This document shows, piece after piece, positions 1-7,216 of a stretch of 64,000 bases of DNA. Made by a program: the position numbers and the translations under genes. Every line of letters starts with the position of its first letter. Position 1 is the stretch's first letter. The notes beneath the pieces are model-generated. The model saw only the letters and a program-made list of their open reading frames with translations, was not told where the DNA came from and searched no databases. The DNA is from an uncultured Bacteriovoracaceae bacterium (lineage in GTDB: Bacteria; Bdellovibrionota; Bacteriovoracia; Bacteriovoracales; Bacteriovoracaceae), in NCBI GenBank assembly GCA_938034385.1, contig CALHLC010000013.1, forward strand, positions 1-64,000, written 5' to 3'.

Positions 1-166
1 CAGCACCAACACCTAATCCAACTCCAGCACCAAATCCACCGACACCTAACCCAACTCCGCCAGCACCAACACCTAATCCAACTCCAGCACCAAATCCACC
101 GACACCTAACCCAACTCCGCCAGCACCAACACCTAATCCAACTCCAGCACCAAATCCACCGACACC
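1..166 (+). repeat. 60-bp tandem repeat encoding the Pro-rich stalk
   Basis: Units at 1-60 and 61-120 are identical base for base, and the third unit (121-166) matches for 46 bases before diverging. The unit is a multiple of three, so changes in copy number keep the downstream Cys module in frame. Identity at the DNA level suggests recent expansion or homogenisation. More copies may lie to the left of the window. Confidence 0.95.
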
Positions 167-281
167 CTCACCAACACCAACTTGTTCTCAAAGTGGAGGG
201 TCTTGTAATTCTAGTCCTTCAGTATGTTGTCCAACTTTAACATGCACTGCAATGTCACCTACAACGCTCATATGTTTGTGA
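3..281 (+). CDS. C-terminal part of a Pro/Thr/Asn-rich repeat protein with a knottin-like Cys tail (5' end outside window)
   Basis: The reading frame is open from the window edge to TGA at 279-281. The first 55 or so codons are a 20-residue Pro/Thr/Asn/Ala repeat, which is likely an extended, rigid stalk. After it comes a compact Cys-rich module with spacing C-x6-C-x6-CC-x4-C-x9-C, one residue before the stop. That six-Cys order with an adjacent third and fourth Cys is the inhibitor-cystine-knot (knottin) pattern. The signal peptide and N-terminal domains are not visible. A surface or secreted protein is likely because disulphides need an oxidising compartment. The function is unknown. The frame call is firm; the knottin reading rests on spacing alone. 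Confidence 0.75.
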   Translation, partial: APTPNPTPAPNPPTPNPTPPAPTPNPTPAPNPPTPNPTPPAPTPNPTPAPNPPTPSPTPTCSQSGGSCNSSPSVCCPTLTCTAMSPTTLICL

Positions 282-497
282 GATTAAGATTGTGAAGTAT
301 TCCTATTTCTTCAATGAAAAAAAGTAATATAAACATAGAGTTAACTTCTTTAGAGATTTTATTTTTTTGCAGATTTTAGTAGTATAAACAAGAGAGTGCT
401 GTTTATTTATTGAAGGTTTTCTTGAGAATTAGCACTTTCTTTCTTTTCAAATGAGATGTAGTGAAATTGACTACTTAAGATTTTAGTATAGAGATAA

Positions 498-525
498 TTG
501 TATAGTTATAAAAAAAAATTATAAT
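498..525 (+). promoter_or_regulatory. candidate sigma-70-type promoter for the catalase-like gene
   Basis: TTGTAT at 498-503 and a perfect TATAAT at 520-525 are separated by 16 bases, about 30 bases upstream of the start codon at 558. The rest of 282-557 is A/T-rich and non-coding, with no hairpin I can support. The background is very A/T-rich, so a chance match is possible. Confidence 0.35.
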
Positions 526-557
526 AAAAGAAGTTTGATTTTTAACAAGGAAAGTAT

Positions 558-1730
558 GTGGGTAGCAGGATATATAGTTTGATGATTTTTACTTTTATTT
601 CATGTACTAGTATTGATAATCCCGAAAGAAAGATTAGTTCAAATATTGAAAATGTACTTGATCCAAAATTTGAAAAATACGAAGGTGGATCAGCAAGTCA
701 TGAAAAAAAAATAAATGATCAAGTTATTGATTTTTCTATTCAGATGTTAAAGAAAAATCGTCATAAATATAAAAATATTCCTAGGGATGCTCATGCTAAA
801 TCACATGGTTGTTTAAAAGCTACTTTTGAAATTGATAATAAATCTTTAGCTGAGAAGCATCAGAAAGGAATTTTTTCAACCAACAGAAGATATGATGCAA
901 TAGTCAGATTTTCAAACAATGATCACTTACCTTTTAGAAAGGATAAAGGCTTAGATTTAAGAGGTATGGCCATAAAGGTACTAGATGTTAAGGGAGAGAA
1001 AATTGGAATAGAGCCTGAGCATAGTGAAGTTCAAGATTTTTTAATGTATGGGAGCAAAACATTTTTTATTAAAAATAATGCTGATTATGTAGGGTTTGTT
1101 CGAAGTCTAAGAGATGAGAATTCAGTTTCAACTCTTTTAAAAGAACAACCTAAAGCAGCATTAAGGACAGTCTATGCACAAGCTAAATTAATAACTAAGA
1201 AAAATCCTCTTGCAATTAAATACTTTAGTGCAACCCCCGTTAGGCTAGGTAAGTTAGGAGATAAAGATCGAACAGCAATGAAGTATGGAGTGTATCCATG
1301 TAAAGATAATAAAATCTCTAATGTTTCTAACAAGAAAAAGCATAATTACATGAGGGATAATTTAATTTCTACATTAGAAATAAATAAGAATGTATGTTTC
1401 GAATTTAGAGTTCAAACACAAGATTATCCAGAGGTAATGCCAGTAGAAGATGTAACTAAAAAATGGCCAGAAAAAATCACTTTGCCAATGAGATTGAAAC
1501 AATCTAAAAGATTCTCTCCTTATAAAAAAGTAGCAACTATAAATATAGAGTATTCAGATAATATTGATATAAGTTCTGAACAAAGAAGAGACTTGTGTGA
1601 ACATTTATCTTTTTCTCCTTGGAATACACTTGTAGATCATAAGCCTTTGGGGAGGACAATGAGAATGCGAAGAGATGTTTATAAAGCTATTTCAGACTTC
1701 AGAAGGTCTGAGAATATAAAAAGAGACTAA
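558..1730 (+). CDS. catalase-superfamily lipoprotein (small y4iL-like catalase homologue)
   Basis: Heme catalase-superfamily protein of 390 aa. The catalase-like core begins near residue 74 with PRDAHAKSHG, where His79 is in the place of the distal heme His. It continues through VRFSN (about 117-120), the DLRGMAIK segment and the FFI stretch found in catalases. The C-terminal R-x3-Y pattern in MRMRRDVYK is a candidate proximal Tyr. The GTG start at 558 follows AAGGA, and residues 1-16 form a short lipoprotein signal ending FISC, so a lipid-anchored envelope location is likely. It stands alone. The family includes peroxide-active and other heme enzymes, so catalase activity itself is unproven. 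Confidence 0.75.
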   Translation: MGSRIYSLMIFTFISCTSIDNPERKISSNIENVLDPKFEKYEGGSASHEKKINDQVIDFSIQMLKKNRHKYKNIPRDAHAKSHGCLKATFEIDNKSLAEKHQKGIFSTNRRYDAIVRFSNNDHLPFRKDKGLDLRGMAIKVLDVKGEKIGIEPEHSEVQDFLMYGSKTFFIKNNADYVGFVRSLRDENSVSTLLKEQPKAALRTVYAQAKLITKKNPLAIKYFSATPVRLGKLGDKDRTAMKYGVYPCKDNKISNVSNKKKHNYMRDNLISTLEINKNVCFEFRVQTQDYPEVMPVEDVTKKWPEKITLPMRLKQSKRFSPYKKVATINIEYSDNIDISSEQRRDLCEHLSFSPWNTLVDHKPLGRTMRMRRDVYKAISDFRRSENIKRD

Positions 1731-1745
1731 GCTCTATCGGCAATC

Positions 1746-2582
1746 TTACTCAATACCATCTTCAACTTTATTTTTACAATCTTGATCAGCTAGTTGAAGA
1801 ATGTATGAAATTTTACTTCCTCTAACTTCACTATCATCTATAATAACTGGATTAGATGCTTGTGAGAAAAAAGTAGTTGAAGTAATTTCAGTATTTAGTT
1901 TATTATAAATCCAAATTCTCCAATCTCTTTGTTTAAAAGGTCCGATCACAGAACCATCTCTAGTATCATCGAGGTTACGAGCCTGGGCCCATTGACCATA
2001 ATAGAAAGTTTGATCAGTTTTTTCATTTCTTGATTTTAATAAAAATTCTTTTTCTTCATCTGCAAGAATGATTTCATCTTCTAGGTCATTATCATAAGTG
2101 AAAATTTTCCAAAGAGTTTTATGAGTTCTGGCCTTTGCTTCTTCTACTGTATGAAAGAGAGATAAGCTAAGCCCATCACTTCCTTGATGAAAGAAGACAC
2201 TACTTGTTTTATTATTTACTTCCTTTGGACCTTTTAGTGGAAGGTCGAGATCTATTTGATAGTTCTTTTCAGCATCTTTTTTACTAATAAATGGTTTTAT
2301 AGTTCCTTTTAAAACATCTTTAGCTTCAATTACACCGTTATTATTAGTATCTAGCCAAACCTCTATATCATTCTTACACATCGTCGTTGTTGTTGTTGTT
2401 GTCGTTGTCGTTGTCGTTGTGGTTGTTGTTGGAGAAGAAGTTGTAGTAGATGTACTTGTAATTTTGGGAGCCTTTGGATTTTGAGTCTTCTGTTCAGCAC
2501 TATTTACTTGTCCAATTCCCACTGAAGTACTCTTAGACATACAACCCAAGAAAGTTAAAAGAATAATAATTAAAGTTTTCAT
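1746..2582 (-). CDS. lipoprotein with Thr-rich linker and EF-hand-like loop
   Basis: Unknown function. I start it at the ATG at 2582, which gives a lipoprotein signal MKTLIIILLTFLGC. A longer frame to 2627 would put 15 unlikely residues before the signal. After the lipid Cys there is a low-complexity Ser/Thr/Pro region with about 16 consecutive Thr, then a globular domain. That domain opens with DTNNNGVIEAKD, which matches the Ca-binding loop of EF-hand/dockerin modules (D-x-N-x-N-G-x-I-x3-D). Cys residues near the start and end of the domain could pair. It is convergent with the catalase-like gene, 15 bases apart. A surface-exposed domain on a flexible stalk is the best reading. Confidence 0.7.
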   Translation of the reverse strand: MKTLIIILLTFLGCMSKSTSVGIGQVNSAEQKTQNPKAPKITSTSTTTSSPTTTTTTTTTTTTTTTTMCKNDIEVWLDTNNNGVIEAKDVLKGTIKPFISKKDAEKNYQIDLDLPLKGPKEVNNKTSSVFFHQGSDGLSLSLFHTVEEAKARTHKTLWKIFTYDNDLEDEIILADEEKEFLLKSRNEKTDQTFYYGQWAQARNLDDTRDGSVIGPFKQRDWRIWIYNKLNTEITSTTFFSQASNPVIIDDSEVRGSKISYILQLADQDCKNKVEDGIE

Positions 2583-2732
2583 ATCATAAATTATATAGTT
2601 TCTATTTATGAATATTTTTAAAGGCAAGATATTCTTTATTACTAGATAAAAAAAATTAACTAATTATATGTAATACAGGTCAAGATTCAACTTAAGCAAA
2701 AATATGTCGATACATATAAGTAAGGAGAATTC

Positions 2733-4181
2733 TTGAATTTTAAGTTAAAACAGTCACTAAAGCAGAGTCAACAGTTAACGATGACTCCACAATTGCAGCA
2801 AGCAATTAAGCTTTTAACTCTTACCCATTTAGAAATGACGAATGTCATTTCAGCTGAAATGGTTGAAAACCCAATGTTAGAAGAAATTGGGGGAGAGAGA
2901 GAAAATTCAGAAGTAGAACAAGGTGATAAAGAATTAAAAGATATAGAATCCAAGGCTTCAGACTTTGAAGGGCCGGAGTTAGTTTCTAAAGATGATTTTG
3001 ATTGGGAAAAGTATTTAGCTAATAGTAATGAAAACTCTGGTGCGAAATCTATGGTTGGACCTGCTAGCTCTGAAGATACACCAAATTATGAAAATATGGT
3101 TTCAAAGGATCAAAGTCTTTTAGATCATCTTGAATGGCAAGCACGAATGCATGAATGGCCAGAAGGTGAGCTATTAGTTGCAATTCATATTATTAATAAT
3201 ATCGATGATGATGGTTTCTTGACTCATTCAGTGGAAGAGCTAATTAGAGATAATAATTTAGAAATATCTCAAGAATTAGGATTAGACGTATTAAGTACTG
3301 TTCAAAGATTCGATCCTGTTGGGTGTGGTTCAAAAGATACCAAAGAAGCACTAATTATACAGGCAAGAGAATTATTTGGAGAATCTCCAGTGGTTGAAAA
3401 AATTATAGATAACCACTTAGAAGATTTATATAAAAAGAAATATCAAAAAATTGCGGAGGAAACAAAATCTTCATTAGATGCCGTTAAGCAAGCGGAATTT
3501 TCAATCATGACCTTTCATCCGAGACCTGGACGATTAATCTCAAGTGAGATGACTCATTATATTGTTCCTGATATTTATGTCGTAGAGAACAATGGTAAAT
3601 TCGAAGTAAAGTTAAATGATGAAGGAGTTCCAAGACTTAGAATTTCAAAACTTTATAAAGACTTAATTAAAAATAAAGATGATGCAAATACAAAAGAATA
3701 TGTTGAAGAGAAACTTCGTAATGCTCTTTGGCTTTTAAAGTCTATAAGTAATAGACAGAAAACAATTGTTAAAGTCTCGAAAGCAATTATTAAATATCAG
3801 CCGGATTTTTTTGTTAAAGGGTCGGAGTATTTAAGGCCTATGATATTAAAAGATATCGCAGCTGAAGTAGAGATGCATGAATCTACTATCTCAAGAGTAA
3901 CAACAAACAAATACATGCATACTCCTTTGGGAACATTTGAGTTGAAATATTTTTTCAGCTCTGGAGTGGGTGGAAAAAATGGTGGTCTTGATATAGCCGC
4001 TGAGAGTTTGAAGCTAAAAATAAAAGGACTCATCTCAAAAGAAGATCCAGCTAGGCCTTTATCGGATCAAAAAATTGCCACTTTACTTGGAAATGTTGGA
4101 ATTAAAGTTGCTCGGAGAACTGTAGCTAAGTACCGGGAATCATTAGGGATTTTATCATCTTCTCAAAGAAAAATACGTTAA
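2733..4181 (+). CDS. rpoN: RNA polymerase sigma-54 factor RpoN
   Basis: Sigma-54 directs RNA polymerase to -24/-12 promoters and needs AAA+ activators. The 482-aa protein is full length. It has a Gln/Leu-rich region I with a LKQSQQL...QLQQAIKLL pattern (residues 5-27), an acidic region II (about 50-90), a core-binding region, a helix-turn-helix near 365-405, and a C-terminal RpoN box ARRTVAKYRE at about 460-469. The start is TTG at 2733, preceded by AAGGAG at 2722-2727. hpf follows, as in many proteobacteria, but ptsN and rapZ, usually next, are absent. Confidence 0.97.
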   Translation: MNFKLKQSLKQSQQLTMTPQLQQAIKLLTLTHLEMTNVISAEMVENPMLEEIGGERENSEVEQGDKELKDIESKASDFEGPELVSKDDFDWEKYLANSNENSGAKSMVGPASSEDTPNYENMVSKDQSLLDHLEWQARMHEWPEGELLVAIHIINNIDDDGFLTHSVEELIRDNNLEISQELGLDVLSTVQRFDPVGCGSKDTKEALIIQARELFGESPVVEKIIDNHLEDLYKKKYQKIAEETKSSLDAVKQAEFSIMTFHPRPGRLISSEMTHYIVPDIYVVENNGKFEVKLNDEGVPRLRISKLYKDLIKNKDDANTKEYVEEKLRNALWLLKSISNRQKTIVKVSKAIIKYQPDFFVKGSEYLRPMILKDIAAEVEMHESTISRVTTNKYMHTPLGTFELKYFFSSGVGGKNGGLDIAAESLKLKIKGLISKEDPARPLSDQKIATLLGNVGIKVARRTVAKYRESLGILSSSQRKIR

Positions 4182-4237
4182 TACCTTATACTATCAATGT
4201 CTTGAAAACGCGGATTAAGCACGGAAGGGGAGAGGCA

Positions 4238-4633
4238 ATGAGAGTAAAAACATGTTTTAAAAATTTAAAAACATCGAAGTTTTTAGATTCAAGAGTCAAA
4301 GAAGAAGTCACAAAAATTTCACAAATTTATGGATCAAAATTAGATGTAAATGTAATTTTTTCCAAAAAAAGTTCAGGGAAATTTGAAACAAACATCACCT
4401 TAAAAGACAAAAAAAATCAATATCATGCAACCAACACAAACGAAAATGTGTTAGCAGCATTAAACGAATCTATGGTTAAGGTAAAAAACCAAATACAAAA
4501 AAAACGTACAAAGTATAAAAATAGAATTAATAAAAGAAATTTAACAAATCCAAAAAGAACTGGACTTCTCAGGTTACTCAATGAAGAGCAATACGAAGAG
4601 GTTCCATATCATGAGCTAGATCTAGTATCTTAA
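4238..4633 (+). CDS. hpf: ribosome hibernation-promoting factor / RaiA family
   Basis: Short-form HPF/YfiA-type protein of 131 aa, expected to bind the 30S decoding region and inactivate ribosomes in starvation. Its content fits: a KFLDSRVKEEVTKI helix, a central beta strand region (DVNVIFSKK...FETNITLKDK) and a very basic region near KNQIQKKRTKYKNR. I chose the ATG at 4238 because GGGGAGAG lies just upstream and because family members begin close to this point; an upstream TTG at 4202 has no ribosome-binding site. It follows rpoN by 56 bases, the usual pairing. No long-form C-terminal dimerisation domain is present. Confidence 0.85.
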   Translation: MRVKTCFKNLKTSKFLDSRVKEEVTKISQIYGSKLDVNVIFSKKSSGKFETNITLKDKKNQYHATNTNENVLAALNESMVKVKNQIQKKRTKYKNRINKRNLTNPKRTGLLRLLNEEQYEEVPYHELDLVS

Positions 4634-4634
4634 G

Positions 4635-4650
4635 CTCAAAACGTTTTGAG
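4635..4650. repeat. 16-bp perfect palindrome after hpf
   Basis: CTCAAAACGTTTTGAG is a perfect inverted repeat beginning one base after the hpf stop codon. It has no loop and no T-tract, so it is not a normal terminator. It could be a protein-binding site or chance. Confidence 0.5.
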
Positions 4651-4683
4651 ACCACAGACATTTTTGAGTCACATCAAAAGAAA

Positions 4684-4711
4684 AAAAGAGGGCAAGGATC
4701 GGCCCTCTTTT
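4684..4711. terminator. bidirectional intrinsic terminator between hpf and the small convergent gene
   Basis: A 10-bp perfect stem (AAAAGAGGGC with GCCCTCTTTT) encloses an 8-base loop. A T-rich tract follows on the plus strand and an A-rich tract precedes it, so it should stop transcripts in both directions: rpoN-hpf from the left and the gene at 4717-4971 from the right. Confidence 0.85.
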
Positions 4712-4716
4712 CTTTT

Positions 4717-4971
4717 CTATTTATGACAGCATGAATCATCATGATCATGTATTTCTTGATCTAAACTTTGAATGTATTCTTGTTTTTGTTCATCAGAAAC
4801 GCTTAGTTCACTAAGTAAGGTCTCAGGAAGACCTGGCTTAATAAACTCAAATTCAATTCCCATTTTTTCTAGTTTAGCAGCAAATTCATAGGCTTCTTTA
4901 GCATTAGAATTTGAGCATTGAAATAAAATCGAATTATCAAGTTTACTTAAAATCTTTATTTGCTTACTCAT
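4717..4971 (-). CDS. 84-aa protein with His/Cys-rich C-terminal tail
   Basis: Unrecognised small protein without signal peptide. Residues 1-55 look like a small alpha/beta fold (IKILSKLDNSILFQC, then an amphipathic helix, then GIEFEFIKPGLPE). The last ten residues, HDHDDSCCHK, are rich in His, Asp and Cys and could hold a metal ion. The stop codon lies directly beyond the shared terminator. It is divergent from the gene at 5015 with 43 bases between. A function in metal sensing or delivery is only a suggestion from the tail. Confidence 0.65.
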   Translation of the reverse strand: MSKQIKILSKLDNSILFQCSNSNAKEAYEFAAKLEKMGIEFEFIKPGLPETLLSELSVSDEQKQEYIQSLDQEIHDHDDSCCHK

Positions 4972-4976
4972 TAACC

Positions 4977-5005
4977 TTGATCATAATTCAAAATTTAGAT
5001 ATAAG
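4977..5005 (+). promoter_or_regulatory. candidate promoter giving an almost leaderless mRNA
   Basis: TTGATC (4977-4982) and TATAAG (5000-5005) are 17 bases apart. Transcription would begin near 5012, about three bases before the ATG at 5015, and no Shine-Dalgarno sequence is present there. This fits a leaderless transcript, but the assignment is by eye. Confidence 0.35.
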
Positions 5006-5014
5006 AAAGTCGTA

Positions 5015-5344
5015 ATGAAGCAATTAGAAACACTTTTATACCTCAACTCTAATAAAATCGAGAGTTCCTTATTTAATACCTTCCTAGAGGATAAGTTTAA
5101 AATTTATTCTTATAAAAACATAGAAGAGTTATCAGAATATATTATTACTGATCTAGCTTGTGATCTCATTTTATGTTCTGAAGATTTTTTGAATCATTCT
5201 CAATTTGATGTTCTATTAAAAAGTAGGAAAAACCTTGTCGTGATGAGTAGTGCTACTGATCTTAAATTCCCTACCTTAAAAATACCGATTAAAGGACTGA
5301 ACCTAAAAGAAGAATTAGAGAAAGTTTATAAGAGATTAGAATGA
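5015..5344 (+). CDS. small cytoplasmic protein, possibly a degenerate receiver-like fold
   Basis: Unrecognised 109-aa protein without signal peptide or membrane segment. The alternation of hydrophobic strands and helices is like a response-regulator receiver: TLLYLN, FKIYSY, DLILCSEDF, NLVVMS and a final amphipathic helix. The Asp at the start of DLILC (about residue 50) is near the usual phosphorylation site, but the acidic pair at the end of strand 1 and the conserved Lys are not clear. It may therefore not be phosphorylated. Its 3' end overlaps the convergent gene at 5336 by 9 bases. Confidence 0.6.
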   Translation: MKQLETLLYLNSNKIESSLFNTFLEDKFKIYSYKNIEELSEYIITDLACDLILCSEDFLNHSQFDVLLKSRKNLVVMSSATDLKFPTLKIPIKGLNLKEELEKVYKRLE

Positions 5345-5821
5345 GCGATATAAGTATTGTGAGCCATCCCAATAGGATTGACTTATTACTTTACCACTTG
5401 GTAAATCATTTGGATGGTTTATCACTGAAATGATTCCATTGTTTTCAATATGAGTATCAATAAGCTTGAAATTAAACCATGGAATAGAACTTAAAGTTTC
5501 ACGCTTTAATTCTTTATAGTCTTTACCAAGGTCTTGAGAGTCGTTTAAGTGAATAATTCCAGATTCATTAGAAATTCCTAAATCCTTTGCTGAACATAGC
5601 ATTCCATGAGACTTAACTCCTCTTAATTCACCTACTTCAATTTTTGTCTTACTAGGAAGCGTAGATCCAACTTGAGCTAAAATAGTAATCATACCAACTT
5701 GAACATTACTAGCTCCGCAAACAACTTGAAATTGTTCTGCTCCTGTATCAACTATGCATACTTTTAGCTTCATAGCATCAGGATGCTTATTTACCTCAAT
5801 AATTTTTGCCGTTAAAATCAT
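5336..5821 (-). CDS. stand-alone tRNA-binding-domain protein (YtpR/PheT N-domain type)
   Basis: OB-fold tRNA-binding domain of the EMAPII/Csaa/PheT-B1 type. Residues 8-95 carry the family pattern: HPDAMKLKVCIVD, QVVCGASNV, GSTLPSKTKI, ELRGVKSHGMLCS and AKDLG. The ending LCSAKDLGI is typical of the phenylalanyl-tRNA synthetase beta N-terminal module. The remaining 60 residues are an unrecognised tail. No synthetase catalytic domain is attached, so it may be a tRNA chaperone or a paralogue of unknown role. It lies 30 bases downstream of hflX on the same strand, so the two may be cotranscribed. Confidence 0.8.
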   Translation of the reverse strand: MILTAKIIEVNKHPDAMKLKVCIVDTGAEQFQVVCGASNVQVGMITILAQVGSTLPSKTKIEVGELRGVKSHGMLCSAKDLGISNESGIIHLNDSQDLGKDYKELKRETLSSIPWFNFKLIDTHIENNGIISVINHPNDLPSGKVISQSYWDGSQYLYRSF

Positions 5822-5851
5822 ATGCTCAATTTAGCAAATATGCAGTCGCTG

Positions 5852-7162
5852 TCAAAGGTATTTTTCTTTATCTTCATTAGAGAGAGCAAAATTCTTAATT
5901 CCTATCTTTTGGAACAAATGATCTGGAGTCCTGATCCTATAGTAAATTCCCGTTTCATGGTTTGTTCTCTTTTCAATATTGGTAAATTTTTCGATCTTTG
6001 AATGGATAACTCCCTCACAATAAGGAACAAATAGATCTTGATGAATTTGTTGATCAAGAAAGTATCCAATAATATCTTTTCTTAGTTGTAATACATCTTC
6101 TACTTCATGAGCACTAACAAAATAAGAATGTGGGTATTTTCTAGTTTTAACTTTTACTTTTAAGATATCTTCAATTTTATCTCTTTTATTAAATACATAA
6201 ATGCGTTCTTTTTTAGCGATATTTAACTCCGAAAGAACTTGATTCGTTGTTTCAATATGTTTCTCAAAAAAAGGATCAGAAGCATCAACTACAATCAAGA
6301 GAAGATCGGCCTCATCTATAGATTCTAAAGTGGTTTTAAAACCTTCAATAAGTGTATTTGGAAGGTTGGATAAAAAACCAACAGTATCAATTAAAATAAG
6401 AGGTGGTTTTGTATCAGGAGTTAGAGTTCTAAAAGTAGAATCAACTGTAGCAAAAAGTTTATTTTCAGATAAAACATCAACTTTGCACAAACTATTCATT
6501 AAGGAAGATTTACCGGCATTTGTATACCCAACAAGTGCAGCAGTTAAGGTCTCTACTGACCTTTTTTTCTTCCTTTCTTCCCTTGAGACTTTGAGTCCTT
6601 TTAATTGCTTTTCATAAGTTTGAATTTTTTTACGTACAATTCTTCTATCAAGCTCCAGTTGCTGCTCTCCTTCTCCTTTAAGCCCAATACCACCTTTTTG
6701 CTTACTAAAGTGAGTCCATAAAGATGTTAGGCGAGGGAGAAGATATTTCAATTTAGAAATTTCTATTTGAAGAGTTGCCTCTTTTGACCTTGCATGCATG
6801 GAAAAAATTTGAAGAATAATTTGGCATCGATCAAAAACAGTTAGACCGGTAACTTTATTAATATTTCTCATTTGACTTGCGGTGAGCTCAAAGTCAAAAA
6901 CTAGATAGTCTGCATTCTTAGATTTTGCTTCTAGGGAAATTTCTTCTAACTTTCCACTGCCAAGGATAGTCGCTGCCTCAAGTTTTTTTTTATTTTGTAA
7001 GGCCTCACCAACAACATCTACCTCTAATGTTCTTAGTAGCTCTCTTAACTCTGATAAGGATCTATTACTTGATTCTTTAGTTTCATAACCTTCAAATTTT
7101 CCTGAAACTACAGAGACAATAAATGCTTTTTCATTTTTTTTACAATCGTATGCTATATCCAC
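5852..7162 (-). CDS. hflX: ribosome-associated GTPase HflX
   Basis: HflX binds the 50S subunit and splits or rescues stalled ribosomes under stress. The 436-aa protein has the HflX N-terminal domain with the LGSGKLEEI motif (about 67-75), a coiled linker with GGIGLKGEGEQQLE (about 157-170), then a G domain. In the G domain, G1 is GYTNAGKSS (about residue 212), G3 is DTVGF and G4 is NKRD. A C-terminal extension follows. The length is normal. It is divergent from the aminotransferase gene at 7217 with 54 bases between. Confidence 0.95.
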   Translation of the reverse strand: MDIAYDCKKNEKAFIVSVVSGKFEGYETKESSNRSLSELRELLRTLEVDVVGEALQNKKKLEAATILGSGKLEEISLEAKSKNADYLVFDFELTASQMRNINKVTGLTVFDRCQIILQIFSMHARSKEATLQIEISKLKYLLPRLTSLWTHFSKQKGGIGLKGEGEQQLELDRRIVRKKIQTYEKQLKGLKVSREERKKKRSVETLTAALVGYTNAGKSSLMNSLCKVDVLSENKLFATVDSTFRTLTPDTKPPLILIDTVGFLSNLPNTLIEGFKTTLESIDEADLLLIVVDASDPFFEKHIETTNQVLSELNIAKKERIYVFNKRDKIEDILKVKVKTRKYPHSYFVSAHEVEDVLQLRKDIIGYFLDQQIHQDLFVPYCEGVIHSKIEKFTNIEKRTNHETGIYYRIRTPDHLFQKIGIKNFALSNEDKEKYL

Positions 7163-7216
7163 GGAATTTATTTAATCATAGAGTTTAATTATACTCAATG
7201 ATTATTTAGCCTTAAT

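Noticed and set aside
1-166. CRISPR-like array at the left edge
   Set aside because: The 60-bp units are directly abutting, have no spacers and encode an in-frame Pro-rich repeat.
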